In this document: piece after piece, positions 44,058 through 53,000 of the stretch
Numbering within the stretch: the stretch's first letter is position 1
How the letters are laid out: every line of letters starts with the position of its first letter
Source: JBIYSM02 sp044759095
GTDB taxonomy: Bacteria > Bacillota > Bacilli > Brevibacillales > Brevibacillaceae
Assembly (NCBI RefSeq): GCF_044759095.2
Contig: NZ_JBIYSM020000006.1
Span: 1 to 64,000, forward strand
Length of the DNA stretch: 64,000 nt
Direction: 5' to 3'
Translations under genes and position numbers: made by a program
Notes under the pieces: model-generated
What the model saw: only the letters and a program-made list of their open reading frames with translations
The model's database searches: none
What the model was told of the DNA's origin: nothing

Positions 44058-44537
44058 TTACTCTCCGCGAAACACTGTCGCCAACAGGACATTGACAAGG
44101 ACTGCCGTATGCAGGACGGCAAAATACCACCGTGACCGTGCGAATGTACTGCGCACATCCTCCGTTGCAACCCGTTCTCCCTGTTCCAGCTTCACCGCTT
44201 CCCTTTGCAGTCGTTGCACCAAAGGACGCACGACCGGAAAAAAGAGCAGAATGGCTCCCAGTAAGATTCCTTGTTTCAGCCCCAACCACATCACCTGGAA
44301 AAAGCCTAATCCGGTGACAAGGGCTAAGATGATCCCAGAGACCGCCAGAAGGAGCAAAATGGTGCCATAGTACCCAAGATTGCGGGTATACAAAATGATA
44401 TGTGACAACTCCAATCGTGTGTTCCGTGCCTGCTTCACTGCTGACACAACAACGGCACGCTCGAAAATCGCTCCCCCCAGCCAAGCAATGGCTGACAAGA
44501 TGTGCACGATAATCAAAATGACGATCAGTGCCTCCAC
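44058..44537 (-). CDS. Integral membrane protein, DUF2269/CopD-like
   Basis: The 159-residue protein has four hydrophobic segments. The first carries HILSAIAWLGGAIFERAVV, a pattern seen in DUF2269 and CopD-like proteins. Its function is unknown. It stands alone between two terminators. Confidence 0.65.
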   Translation of the reverse strand: MEALIVILIIVHILSAIAWLGGAIFERAVVVSAVKQARNTRLELSHIILYTRNLGYYGTILLLLAVSGIILALVTGLGFFQVMWLGLKQGILLGAILLFFPVVRPLVQRLQREAVKLEQGERVATEDVRSTFARSRWYFAVLHTAVLVNVLLATVFRGE

Positions 44538-44640
44538 TGTTATTCCCCTCCTTCCATCGTCTTCCTATCCATACGTAATGTATGGCTGTTGCAAAAAGGT
44601 GAGACCGTTTTTCTCTTCCTGCTTGTTTCAAGAAAATAGA

Positions 44641-44679
44641 AAAAACGCCTGTACCGCAACTGTTTGCGGGCAGACGTTT
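44641..44679 (-). terminator. Terminator of the CD1247-like gene
   Basis: A long imperfect stem (AACGCCTG...CCGCAA with TTGCGG...CAGACGTT) is followed by TTTTTTC on the minus strand. Confidence 0.8.
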
Positions 44680-44697
44680 CGTTGCTTTCAAAGGATA

Positions 44698-45084
44698 TTA
44701 CGTTGCATTGATAGGTTCCAACTGCTCTTGGCGAGAGGGTTGAACGTTTTCGTACAAATACGCTCCTTCATCGTCGTCCAGATCGGAAAACCCCTGATAC
44801 CGATCGTGAGTGTCATGCTCTTCCGCACAATTGCCGACCGTCTCATACAAATTGTCCACGTCACCGTACGTGTACAGCTCCAAGTCTTCCAGATCCTTGT
44901 CAATGGCTTCGGCGTACTCCTCGTTTTCCTCCACGCGGGCATGCAGTTCGCGCAGCTCCCCGTAAACATCATCCAGCAGTTGGATCATTCCCGTGAGTAT
45001 TTTCCCCTCGCGGCTGGCCTCACTTACTTCCATCCCGTCAGCCAGTCCGCGCAGGTACGAAATTTGCTTCGCCAATTTTTCCAT
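44698..45084 (-). CDS. CD1247 N-terminal-domain-like protein
   Basis: The 128-residue soluble protein begins MEKLAKQISYLRGLADGMEV, the signature of the CD1247 N-terminal family. A helical segment (about 30-75) follows, and then an acidic tail (DLDDDEGAYLYEN). The start at 45084 has AGGAGGAGG nine bases upstream; a longer frame would include that site. No function is known. Confidence 0.7.
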   Translation of the reverse strand: MEKLAKQISYLRGLADGMEVSEASREGKILTGMIQLLDDVYGELRELHARVEENEEYAEAIDKDLEDLELYTYGDVDNLYETVGNCAEEHDTHDRYQGFSDLDDDEGAYLYENVQPSRQEQLEPINAT

Positions 45085-45169
45085 CTGCGCAAGCCTCCTC
45101 CTAGAGCTGTATTCTTCTTGTATTGTGCCCATGGGAGATTGTGCTTACTATTGGAAGCCTCGACCACCA

Positions 45170-45433
45170 TTACTTGCGAACCCCGATAAAAATGCAAACC
45201 ACCCCCGAAAAGATCCAGGCGACTTTCCAAAAGCTGATGCGATCGGACAGACCCACGAGACCGATCGTAGTGGTAGTCAACAAGACAAACGGGCCGACCA
45301 ACGCAAGTCCTGAATTGATCAGAAGCGCTTTTTCCACTTGATTTACTTTCAGAATGAGAAGCGCCGCCAGAATTTCAATCGTTCCCGACATCAACCGCAA
45401 CGCCGCCATCCCGATAATGGCTTTTTCCCACAT
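45170..45433 (-). CDS. yqhV: YqhV family membrane protein (DUF2619)
   Basis: The 87-residue protein has three hydrophobic segments and begins MWEKAIIGMAALRLMSG. The ATG at 45433 has a GGAGGGACGAGG site upstream. B. subtilis yqhV lies between efp and spoIIIAA; here the order is kept, but the CD1247-like and DUF2269-like genes separate it from spoIIIA. Confidence 0.78.
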   Translation of the reverse strand: MWEKAIIGMAALRLMSGTIEILAALLILKVNQVEKALLINSGLALVGPFVLLTTTTIGLVGLSDRISFWKVAWIFSGVVCIFIGVRK

Positions 45434-45584
45434 GATTCCTCGTCCCTCCTCGCTACACCTTATGCTTGATTGCACGCAATTAGTCGTGGATTTACTGGGC
45501 GAACGCCTACCTGCAGGGTACTCACTCCTCCCGCTTGTACAGCATACACTGAAACAAATCGTCTAGGAGAAATGAGGAGAACAA

Positions 45585-46409
45585 ATGCGGGGAAACGAAA
45601 TACCCTTCTGGCCCGATAGCTGGGCGGATCCGTCGTGCAAACGACCGGGCAAACCGCGAAAGAAGGGGTTGACGATGGTGATCGATAAAGGCCTCGGACT
45701 CAACGCTTTCGATGACATACTGGCGCTCGCCGCCGACTATGTGGACATATACAAGCTGGGATTCGGCACGTCGGTGCTGTACCCTCTTGATCTTTTGAAA
45801 CAGAAGGTGGAACGGGCCAAAGCCCATGGGCTGCATATCATGCCGGGCGGCACCTTTTTTGAAATCGCCAGCAAACAGGCTCCGTTCGAAAGCTACCTGG
45901 CGCGATTGAGAGCCATCGGATTCAATTCCATTGAAATCTCTGACGGAACCTTACCCATCTCTCCCGAGGCGCGTCGCCGAGCCATCTCATTGGCAGCCGA
46001 TGCAGGGTTGACAGTATATGCGGAGTTCGGAAAAAAAGCAGTCCACTTCCGCGTTGAGGCGGAGGCACTGCTGCAGTCGATGGAAGAGGATTTACAAGCG
46101 GGTGCCGGCTACGTAATCGTAGAAGCGAGGGAAAGCGGGACGGTCGGCCTGTATGACGCAGCAGGGCAGGTTGACCCTACGTTTTTAACAGAGGTATGCC
46201 GCTTGGCCAAAGGGAATGCAAACCGGTTGATCTGGGAGGCGCCGCAAAAAGACCAACAGGTGGCGCTGATTCAGACGCTGGGCAGCGACGTCAATCTGGG
46301 GAACATCGCCCATACGGACATCCTCTCCGTGGAGACCCTGCGCCGCGGCTTGCGGGGGGACACCGCCGCCTTCATCTTGCAGGAAAGGAGGTCGGCTACG
46401 TGCGAATAG
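45585..46409 (+). CDS. comA: Phosphosulfolactate synthase ComA
   Basis: This enzyme adds sulfite to phosphoenolpyruvate, giving (R)-2-phospho-3-sulfolactate. The 274-residue TIM-barrel protein has VIDKGLG near residue 33, DYVDIYKLGFGTS, GGTFFE, EISDG and a late NLGNIAHTD. Bacteria without coenzyme M use ComA/ComB homologues (YitD/YitC in B. subtilis) to make the spore solute sulfolactate. The start has GAGGAG six bases upstream; it overlaps comB by 10 bases. Here comA is not the competence regulator of the same name. Confidence 0.88.
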   Translation: MRGNEIPFWPDSWADPSCKRPGKPRKKGLTMVIDKGLGLNAFDDILALAADYVDIYKLGFGTSVLYPLDLLKQKVERAKAHGLHIMPGGTFFEIASKQAPFESYLARLRAIGFNSIEISDGTLPISPEARRRAISLAADAGLTVYAEFGKKAVHFRVEAEALLQSMEEDLQAGAGYVIVEARESGTVGLYDAAGQVDPTFLTEVCRLAKGNANRLIWEAPQKDQQVALIQTLGSDVNLGNIAHTDILSVETLRRGLRGDTAAFILQERRSATCE

Positions 46410-47116
46410 AAGTGGTCCCGACCGTGGAGGAAGTGCGGTTTGAGCAAATCAGCAACCGGGTCGTCATTGTCATCGACGTGCTGAGGGCCTCCAGCACCAT
46501 CGTCACTGCGCTGGGAAACGGCTTTAGCAGCGTGATTCCCGTTGAAACCATCGGGCAGGCCCATGCGCTGCGCTCGGCAGACACTGTCCTCGCCGGTGAG
46601 CGTCAGTGCCGTAAAATTTCCGACTTTGACTACAACAATTCACCCACTGCACTATCGCAGGCCCGTCACCCGGGTCAACAGCTGATCCTGACCACCACCA
46701 ACGGCACCCGCGCCATTCAGAAAGCGGAACGCGCTCCGGCGTTGTTGATCGGCTGTTTTCTCAACGCTACAGCATGTATGAACTACGCCCTGACGCATTA
46801 TTTGGACATCACGCTGTACTGCGCCGGAACGCGATCGGAATTCGCCCTGGAAGACGGTCTGGCCGCAGGATTGCTGATTGATCGGGCGAGGCAGGCGAAC
46901 TCCCGGTTGACCGTGTGCGATCTGGGTGAAGCGCTGCGGGCAAGCTACCTGTTTCTCGCCGATCAACTGCCGCAACAGTTGATGCAAACCGCAACAGGGA
47001 AACGGCTCGTACAGCATCAATTTGCAGACGACATCCGTTACTGCAGTCAGGTTGATCGGTACAACCTGGTGCCGGTCGTCAAGGAAAAACGAATACTGCC
47101 CCACCTTGTCTCATAG
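46400..47116 (+). CDS. comB: 2-phosphosulfolactate phosphatase ComB
   Basis: The 238-residue protein removes the phosphate from phosphosulfolactate. Visible family segments are VIVIDVLRASSTIV, ERQC, NSPTAL and TTTNGTRA. It starts with GTG at 46400, with AAAGGAGG seven bases upstream, inside the end of comA, so the two are coupled. Confidence 0.88.
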   Translation: MRIEVVPTVEEVRFEQISNRVVIVIDVLRASSTIVTALGNGFSSVIPVETIGQAHALRSADTVLAGERQCRKISDFDYNNSPTALSQARHPGQQLILTTTNGTRAIQKAERAPALLIGCFLNATACMNYALTHYLDITLYCAGTRSEFALEDGLAAGLLIDRARQANSRLTVCDLGEALRASYLFLADQLPQQLMQTATGKRLVQHQFADDIRYCSQVDRYNLVPVVKEKRILPHLVS

Positions 47117-47145
47117 AGTGAAAGGAGAACAGGGACAGGGGTTCG

Positions 47146-47616
47146 ATGCGGATGATGTCAGGAGAAGTAATGCTTGTCGTTCTTATCGTCGTAGGGTTAA
47201 TTGGACGCTCACCGATCATTGCGACGGCAGCCAGTATTCTTCTGGTGCTGAAGCTGACCTCATTGGAACGGTTTTTTCCGGCTGTAGAACGAAGAGGGCT
47301 CGAGCTGGGGCTGCTTTTTTTGACGATATCCGTATTGGTGCCATTCGCGAATGAGAGGGTATCGTGGAAAGATGTAACCCCTCTGTTCACCACTCTCATC
47401 GGCATGCTGGCACTGGCAGGCGGGGCAATCGCGACATGGATGAACGGAAAAGGCCTGGACCTATTGCGGACGGAACCTCACATCATCGTCGGGCTCGTCA
47501 TTGGATCGATCATCGGCATCGTGTTCTTCCGGGGAATTCCTGTGGGACCGTTGATGGCGGCGGGAATCACCGCGTTTGTAATGAAAGTATGGGAATGGTT
47601 TGGAGGGCGCTGGTGA
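47146..47616 (+). CDS. DUF441 family membrane protein
   Basis: The 156-residue protein has four to five hydrophobic segments and the DUF441 pattern (VGLIGRSPIIATAASILL, GIPVGPLMAAGI). Its function is unknown. It follows comB by 29 bases. ATG 47146 is used; an ATG nine bases later is also possible. Repeat copy C begins right after its stop codon. Confidence 0.78.
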   Translation: MRMMSGEVMLVVLIVVGLIGRSPIIATAASILLVLKLTSLERFFPAVERRGLELGLLFLTISVLVPFANERVSWKDVTPLFTTLIGMLALAGGAIATWMNGKGLDLLRTEPHIIVGLVIGSIIGIVFFRGIPVGPLMAAGITAFVMKVWEWFGGRW

Positions 47617-47618
47617 GC

Positions 47619-47766
47619 AAAGCCCAGCCGACTTAAGCTAGGCTATAACCCACTCGGCGAAAGCTGCCGCTGTGCCGAGTGGGGTCCCTTTCTGGCGTCG
47701 GCTGGGGCCCCGAACACTTTCTTAGTGGCTGTATTGGCGGTCCAATTTTATAAATTCCTATCTACC
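47619..47766 (+). repeat. Dispersed hairpin repeat, copy C (nested form)
   Basis: The outer arms CCCAGCCGAC (47623-47632) and GTCGGCTGGG (47697-47706) are perfect. Where copies A and B have a short loop, this copy carries a second perfect 10-bp hairpin (47649-47658 with 47674-47683). GGGGCCCC and the conserved tail ending AAATTCCTATCTACC follow, directly against the A6 of the efp terminator. It starts a few bases after the DUF441 stop. Confidence 0.8.
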
Positions 47767-47796
47767 AAAAAAGGCTGTACCCGTATGGGTACAGCC
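47767..47796 (-). terminator. Terminator of efp
   Basis: A perfect 10-bp stem (GGCTGTACCC at 47773-47782 with GGGTACAGCC at 47787-47796) is followed by TTTTTT on the minus strand. Confidence 0.9.
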
Positions 47797-47813
47797 TTGG
47801 CTTTGTTTTCATG

Positions 47814-48371
47814 TTACGCGCGGGAAACGTATTGTTGGGTGCGCGTATCGATGATCAGTTTGTCTCCTTCATTGACGAACAGCGGAACGTTCACCACGAA
47901 GCCGGTCTCCAGCGTCGCTTTCTTCGTGACGTTCGACGCCGTATCGCCTTTCACGCCAGGTTCGCACTCGGTAACCACCAGTTCAACCGTGTTCGGCAGT
48001 TGAATACCGATGGTCTCACCGTTGTATTGCATGATCTGAACGTTCATGTTCTCCTTGAGGAAGTTCAATTCGTTCTCGATTTGTTTACGCGTGAACGTAA
48101 TTTGCTCGTAGGTTTCAGTGTTCATGAAGGTGTATTCGTCACCGCTCGAGTACAGGTACTGCATGGTAGAGGTTTCGATGCGGGCAGGGTTTACTTTTTC
48201 ACCGCCGCGGAAGGTCATTTCCGTCACGTTGCCGTTGCGCAGGTTGCGCAGTTTGGAACGCACGAACGCTGCACCTTTTCCCGGTTTTACGTGTTGGAAT
48301 TCGATTACCTGATAGATGTTGCCGTCTACTTCAATCGTCAATCCAGTACGAAAATCGTTTACAGAAATCAT
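47814..48371 (-). CDS. efp: Elongation factor P
   Basis: EF-P relieves ribosome stalling at polyproline stretches. The 185-residue protein has three beta-barrel domains and the tip loop KPGKGAAF, with the residue at the modification position being Lys32. The ribosome site is AGGAGG. It follows the yqhT peptidase gene, as in B. subtilis, and ends in a strong terminator. Confidence 0.96.
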   Translation of the reverse strand: MISVNDFRTGLTIEVDGNIYQVIEFQHVKPGKGAAFVRSKLRNLRNGNVTEMTFRGGEKVNPARIETSTMQYLYSSGDEYTFMNTETYEQITFTRKQIENELNFLKENMNVQIMQYNGETIGIQLPNTVELVVTECEPGVKGDTASNVTKKATLETGFVVNVPLFVNEGDKLIIDTRTQQYVSRA

Positions 48372-48412
48372 GATAGGCCTCCTAAAAGATCAATAACCAC
48401 ACATAGTATAAA

Positions 48413-49483
48413 TTAGACAGGCAAAATGAGCAACTCTTTCGTGGATTTCGTCAGAATCTCGCAACCGTTCTCCGTGATCAGGCAGTCGTCCTCAATCCGA
48501 ACCCCGCCAAGTCCGCTGACGTAAATCCCCGGTTCCATGGTGACCAGCATGCCCGGCTCAAGTACGTGCGGGCTGACCGCAGAGAGGTTTGGCAGTTCGT
48601 GCACCTGCATACCCAGGCCATGACCGGCGCTGTGTCCGTACGCTTCACCGTAACCGGCTGCTGTGATGATGTCGCGGGTAACCGCATCCGCTTCCTTGCC
48701 CGTAAGGCCCGGCTTCAACGCCTGTACGCCGGCCAATTGGGCGCGCAGGACGATGTCGTAAATCTCTTTCAGCTTCGGATCGGGTTCGCCTACCGCAACG
48801 GTACGGGTGATATCGGAATGGTAGCCTTTGTACTGGGCTCCGAAATCAAGCGTGACCATCTCCCCCGCCTGGATCACCTTGTCGCTCGCGACACCGTGCG
48901 GAAGTGCGCCGCGAGCACCGGATGCGACGATGATGTCAAACGCGGAGGAATCCGCTCCCTGTTTACGCATGAAGAATTCCAGTTCCAGTGCCACATCAAG
49001 CTCGCGCACCCCAGGTTTGATGTAGGAAAGAATGTGGCTGAATGCTTCGTCGGCAATCCGGATCGCCTCCCGAATCACCGTGAGCTCGGACTCGTCCTTG
49101 TACATCCGCAGTTTTTCCATTAATCCGATGGCAGGCACCATCTCTACGCCTTCAAATGCTCTGCTCCACTCCTGGTAGGTGGAGAAGGAGACAGATCCTT
49201 CAAAGGCAAGCCGCTTCACCCCGTTCTCCATCAAAACCTTTGCGATTGCCTCTGTGGCCTTTCGTTCGTTGTTGACTACGGTAAAGTGAGCGGCCTGCTC
49301 TTTTGCCTGATCGATGTAACGGAAGTCCGTCACGAGAAAAGCCTCGGATTTCGTGACGATCACCCAACCGGTAGAACCGGTAAATCCGCTCAAATAGCGG
49401 CGGTTTTCTCCCTTTTCCGTGATAAAAGCGTCGACCCCAAGCTCCTTCAAAGCCGTGCGCAGTTTTTCAATGCGTTGAGTCAT
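48413..49483 (-). CDS. yqhT: M24-family Xaa-Pro aminopeptidase (YqhT)
   Basis: The 356-residue protein has a creatinase-like N-terminal domain (1-125) and a pita-bread domain with all dinuclear metal ligands: LDFGAQYKGYHSDITR, GHGLGM, MEPGIY and RIEDDCL. It removes N-terminal residues before proline. It sits between aroQ and efp. Confidence 0.92.
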   Translation of the reverse strand: MTQRIEKLRTALKELGVDAFITEKGENRRYLSGFTGSTGWVIVTKSEAFLVTDFRYIDQAKEQAAHFTVVNNERKATEAIAKVLMENGVKRLAFEGSVSFSTYQEWSRAFEGVEMVPAIGLMEKLRMYKDESELTVIREAIRIADEAFSHILSYIKPGVRELDVALELEFFMRKQGADSSAFDIIVASGARGALPHGVASDKVIQAGEMVTLDFGAQYKGYHSDITRTVAVGEPDPKLKEIYDIVLRAQLAGVQALKPGLTGKEADAVTRDIITAAGYGEAYGHSAGHGLGMQVHELPNLSAVSPHVLEPGMLVTMEPGIYVSGLGGVRIEDDCLITENGCEILTKSTKELLILPV

Positions 49484-49514
49484 AGCCCTCTCCCCTTTTT
49501 CTTGCCGGCGTCGT

Positions 49515-49955
49515 CTACACGCGGCTAATCTTGCGGACCAGCGCCCGCAGTGCCCATTCGTACCCGTCCGTACCCAGTCCGATCACCTGGCCGACGGCAA
49601 TCGGTGCGATCACGGAATGATGGCGAAACGCTTCCCGGGCGTGTACGTTGGAAATATGTACTTCAATGGTAGGCAATGAGACTGCAGCCAGCGCATCGCG
49701 GAGCGCGTAACTGTAGTGTGTGAACGCTCCGGGATTGATGACGATGCCGTCGTGAACCCCCTTGGCTCGATGAATGGCATCAATCAGCACGCCTTCGTGG
49801 TTGGACTGACAATGCTCCATCCGTCCTCCTAGCTCATCCATGACCTTTTCCAAACGGGCGACGATGTCATCAAGCGTCTCCCTTCCGTAAACCTCGGGCT
49901 CCCGCTTCCCCAGCATATTGAGATTCGGGCCGTTCACTACCAGGATGGAAACCAT
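49515..49955 (-). CDS. aroQ: Type II 3-dehydroquinate dehydratase
   Basis: AroQ carries out the third step of the shikimate pathway. The 146-residue protein has NGPNLNMLGKREPEVYG (lid loop with Tyr and Arg), SNHEG, NPGAFTHYS and the catalytic His in IEVHISN. The start at 49955 has GGGGAGG seven bases away. Confidence 0.94.
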   Translation of the reverse strand: MVSILVVNGPNLNMLGKREPEVYGRETLDDIVARLEKVMDELGGRMEHCQSNHEGVLIDAIHRAKGVHDGIVINPGAFTHYSYALRDALAAVSLPTIEVHISNVHAREAFRHHSVIAPIAVGQVIGLGTDGYEWALRALVRKISRV

Positions 49956-50037
49956 ACCACAACCTCCCCATGGCGCAGCAAAAAACATTTTATCCAGTTG
50001 TTTATTTTACCATAGGAAGGAAACCCTTGAACAGGCA

Positions 50038-50502
50038 TTACACTTCATCAAACCGTTCCATCATCACGGTCATTCCGATGAACAAACCGAGTGAGAGAAA
50101 CCAGGCCACTTCCGTACTTAATGTGGGTTGATTCCAGTTTCCCATGCGGAAGAAAAAGCCCGCGCCCAACAGAAAAGCCAAGCCGTACAGGATTCCTGCC
50201 CACCAGAAACGGAGGTTGGCAAACAGCAGCGAATAAAGCAACGTGGCGGCCAATGTGCCTGCAAACATCACAACCGTGCCCAGGACGATGCCGGTGGGCG
50301 AGTTTTCTCCGTACATCCCCAGCAAGGGGCGTGCATAGGCACCGATCCCATAGGGCGTAAAATTAAGAAAGTGGGCGGCCATGCGGAGGACGCCCCATAT
50401 GGCAGTCCCCCAGAACGCCACCTCGAAGATTTTGGATGGGGAGATCCGTTTCTTCACCACTTGCTCGTTGTGCGACGGATGTCTTGTTTTCATGGCTTTC
50501 AT
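50038..50502 (-). CDS. yqhR: YqhR family membrane protein
   Basis: The 154-residue protein has four hydrophobic segments after a basic N-terminus. Its place between aroQ and yqhQ matches B. subtilis yqhR. The ribosome site is GAGGTGAG. The function is unknown. It diverges from yqhQ. Confidence 0.78.
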   Translation of the reverse strand: MKAMKTRHPSHNEQVVKKRISPSKIFEVAFWGTAIWGVLRMAAHFLNFTPYGIGAYARPLLGMYGENSPTGIVLGTVVMFAGTLAATLLYSLLFANLRFWWAGILYGLAFLLGAGFFFRMGNWNQPTLSTEVAWFLSLGLFIGMTVMMERFDEV

Positions 50503-50641
50503 TCACACTCACCTCTGTCCTAGTATGTGCCGCCGCTTTTGTTTTCACTATTTCTTTACAATTGGAGCCGCATGCAATGATCTGCTTGTAGCCTCCCAGA
50601 GCGGTTTACGCTAGAATAGAAAGTAAGGATGGTGATCTCAA

Positions 50642-51577
50642 TTGGCGCAGCGAAACGTACCAAGCTACGGCGGTCAAGCGGTCATTGAAGGCGTCATGTT
50701 TGGCGGCCGGAGCGTGACTGTTACTGCCATACGGAGAAAAAATCAGGAAATTGAGTACTTCGAAGCTCCGCGGGTGGAATATACATGGCTGAACCGCCTG
50801 AAAAAAATTCCATTTGTCCGCGGTCTCGTAGGATTGATTGAAGCGAGCGCCAACGGGGCGAAGCATTTGAATTTCGCCTCCGAGCGATACAGTCAGGAAT
50901 CGGACGACGAGGTGACGGAAGGACCGTCCAAACTGACTCTTGTGCTGGGTGTAGCCGCCGTCGGTATCCTTTCCTTCCTGTTTGGGAAATTCGTCTTTAC
51001 CCTTGTGCCTGTCTTTTTGGCGGAGTTTCTGCTAGGCAAGTGGGTGCCTGCCGGCATACCGCAAAACCTCGCGGAGGGCGGGTTTAAAATCCTGCTGCTG
51101 CTGGGTTATATTCTGGCCATTGCCCAAGCACCGTTGATCAAGCGGCTGTTTCAATACCACGGCGCGGAGCACAAGGTGATTAACGCCTATGAATCCGGGG
51201 TAGAATTAACAGTACAGAACGTGCAAAAATTTTCCACCCTGCACTATCGCTGCGGAAGCAGTTTTCTCATCTTCACGGTGTTGGTAGGGGTCGTGATTTA
51301 CTCCCTGTTTCAGTACGACTCCCTGTGGGAACGCGTCGTCCAGCGGATCGTTCTCCTGCCGGTCGTGATCGGCGTTTCGTACGAAGTCTTGCAATGGACG
51401 AACAAGCTTCGTGACATTCCCGTCCTTCGCTATCTCGGTTATCCCGGACTGTGGCTGCAGAAGATCACGACGCGGGAACCGGACGACAGCCAGGTGGAAG
51501 TGGCCATCGCCGCATTCCAAAAGATGCGTGAGCGGGATCAGGCAGTGTCTAACGAGCGTTTGATGTCAACCGGGTAA
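50642..51577 (+). CDS. yqhQ: YqhQ family membrane protein (DUF1385)
   Basis: The 311-residue protein has YGGQAVIEGVMFGG at the N-terminus, several transmembrane helices (about 100-125, 145-165, 205-255) and a conserved HGAEHKVINAYE segment that could bind a metal. Family members are called predicted metal-dependent enzymes; the reaction is unknown. It starts with TTG; the ribosome site is AAGGATGGTGAT. Confidence 0.85.
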   Translation: MAQRNVPSYGGQAVIEGVMFGGRSVTVTAIRRKNQEIEYFEAPRVEYTWLNRLKKIPFVRGLVGLIEASANGAKHLNFASERYSQESDDEVTEGPSKLTLVLGVAAVGILSFLFGKFVFTLVPVFLAEFLLGKWVPAGIPQNLAEGGFKILLLLGYILAIAQAPLIKRLFQYHGAEHKVINAYESGVELTVQNVQKFSTLHYRCGSSFLIFTVLVGVVIYSLFQYDSLWERVVQRIVLLPVVIGVSYEVLQWTNKLRDIPVLRYLGYPGLWLQKITTREPDDSQVEVAIAAFQKMRERDQAVSNERLMSTG

Positions 51578-51614
51578 TTCAGGCATTCTTTCATTACCAT
51601 AGAGGTGAGGCCCT

Positions 51615-51971
51615 ATGTTACGCCGTATTCCCCCGCTCATCATGATTCTGTTGTTGTTTGCTGTCTACGGCTTTTTGCTGCAGCTGATTTCCGATCCGGT
51701 CAACACCCTGATCATTATCGGGTTGTCTGCCCTGATCTTCTATCTCGTCAGCAACTACCTGAAAAGCGGTCGTTTTCTGCCCGCAGGATCAAAACGGCCT
51801 CCCCAGGCGAAACAACGGCAGAAAGCTGCCGCGTCCCGCCCCCCCGTAAAGAAGCAGGGGCATCCTCCGCGTAAACAGCATCCTTTTCAAGTGATTGATG
51901 GAAACAAGGGCAAACCCAATCAAAAACAGAGTCAAAGCGACCAGGACTCGTCCAACAACATCTATCCGTGA
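51615..51971 (+). CDS. yqhP: YqhP/SA1362-type small membrane protein
   Basis: The 118-residue protein has two hydrophobic segments (about 8-25 and 30-46) and a long basic, Lys/Pro/Gln-rich tail. It sits downstream of yqhQ with a GAGGTGAGG ribosome site, where yqhP lies in B. subtilis. The function is unknown. A bidirectional terminator follows. Confidence 0.68.
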   Translation: MLRRIPPLIMILLLFAVYGFLLQLISDPVNTLIIIGLSALIFYLVSNYLKSGRFLPAGSKRPPQAKQRQKAAASRPPVKKQGHPPRKQHPFQVIDGNKGKPNQKQSQSDQDSSNNIYP

Positions 51972-51976
51972 GAAAG

Positions 51977-52014
51977 AAAACAGGCTGCGAATGTTAGCAG
52001 CCTGTTTTTATTTT
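51977..52014. terminator. Bidirectional terminator between yqhP and yqhO
   Basis: A perfect 10-bp stem (AACAGGCTGC at 51979-51988 with GCAGCCTGTT at 51997-52006) is followed by TTTATTTT on the plus strand and by a T-rich stretch on the minus strand. It overlaps the yqhO stop. Confidence 0.85.
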
Positions 52015-52941
52015 GATCGTCGGCTCTTTTTTGCGGTAACTGCGAATGTACTCCGCAAAGTTCCACATCTCTAAAAAGCGGCGTGCAGCCTCCTCGCCAG
52101 AGCGGAACAGCTGGTCTCGAACTTCCTCTGACAGCTTGAATTGGGTGGCTCTCACCCCCAATGAATCGATAAAGATGGTACGAACCGCATTTGTCTTTTC
52201 CACATAAAGCCGATCGTGGGCGTCCAGCATCGTCATGATGAGTCCCTTCGTTAAGGAAAAGAGTCCGTCCACGTTAGTTTCCACCGCTTGTGCACGTTTT
52301 CCATGCAGACGAAAACCGATCGTCGGCCAACGAGGAATGCCCGGAACGTCAAACAACCAGACAGGATAATTGCTCAAGAGTCCGCCGTCAACCACATAGT
52401 GGGGTTGATTCTGCAGATCGATGCGGACAGGCTGGAAAAAGAAGGGGATGGAGGATGACATGCGGACCGCTTTGGAGATGGGAAAATCCGCTGGGTCAAC
52501 CCCGAACAGGGCAAGATCATCGGGCAATACCAGCATTTTGCCAGAGGTAATGTCTGAAGCGATGATTCGCAGCTTGCCTTCCGACAAATCTCCGAACGTA
52601 CGGATTCCTTTTCTCCGAAGCAGCTCGTCAACGAGCTCCTCGATTCCATCGCTCGGATACATGCCTTCATGGACGAACAAGCTGTAGAGATTCCCGACCA
52701 GCGGAATGCGACCGAGTCCCCTTCGTTGTAACAAGTGAAAATAATCCATTCGTTTAAAGACCTCATACAGTTCTACACTGCGATACCCTGCGCTAACCAA
52801 TGCGGCCACGATGGAGCCGGCAGAGGTGCCTGCAAGCTTCTCCCATTCGTATCCCTGCTCTTCCATCACCTTCAACGCGCCTATAAAAGCGATCCCTTTG
52901 ACACCGCCGCCTTCGAATACAGCGTCTGCTTTCAAGGCCAC
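51994..52941 (-). CDS. yqhO: Patatin-like phospholipase (YqhO)
   Basis: The 315-residue protein has the oxyanion loop GGGVKG (11-16), the nucleophile Ser40 in GTSAGS and the Asp of the DGG motif (VVDGGLLSN). It is probably a cytoplasmic or membrane-associated acyl hydrolase. It starts with GTG, with GAGGGG upstream. It holds the place of yqhO beside mntR. Confidence 0.9.
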   Translation of the reverse strand: MALKADAVFEGGGVKGIAFIGALKVMEEQGYEWEKLAGTSAGSIVAALVSAGYRSVELYEVFKRMDYFHLLQRRGLGRIPLVGNLYSLFVHEGMYPSDGIEELVDELLRRKGIRTFGDLSEGKLRIIASDITSGKMLVLPDDLALFGVDPADFPISKAVRMSSSIPFFFQPVRIDLQNQPHYVVDGGLLSNYPVWLFDVPGIPRWPTIGFRLHGKRAQAVETNVDGLFSLTKGLIMTMLDAHDRLYVEKTNAVRTIFIDSLGVRATQFKLSEEVRDQLFRSGEEAARRFLEMWNFAEYIRSYRKKEPTIKIKTGC

Positions 52942-53000
52942 ACCATCCCCTCATTAGCATCTGCTACTGTATATTCAGCAAGAGAATGGCCCTGTTACTT

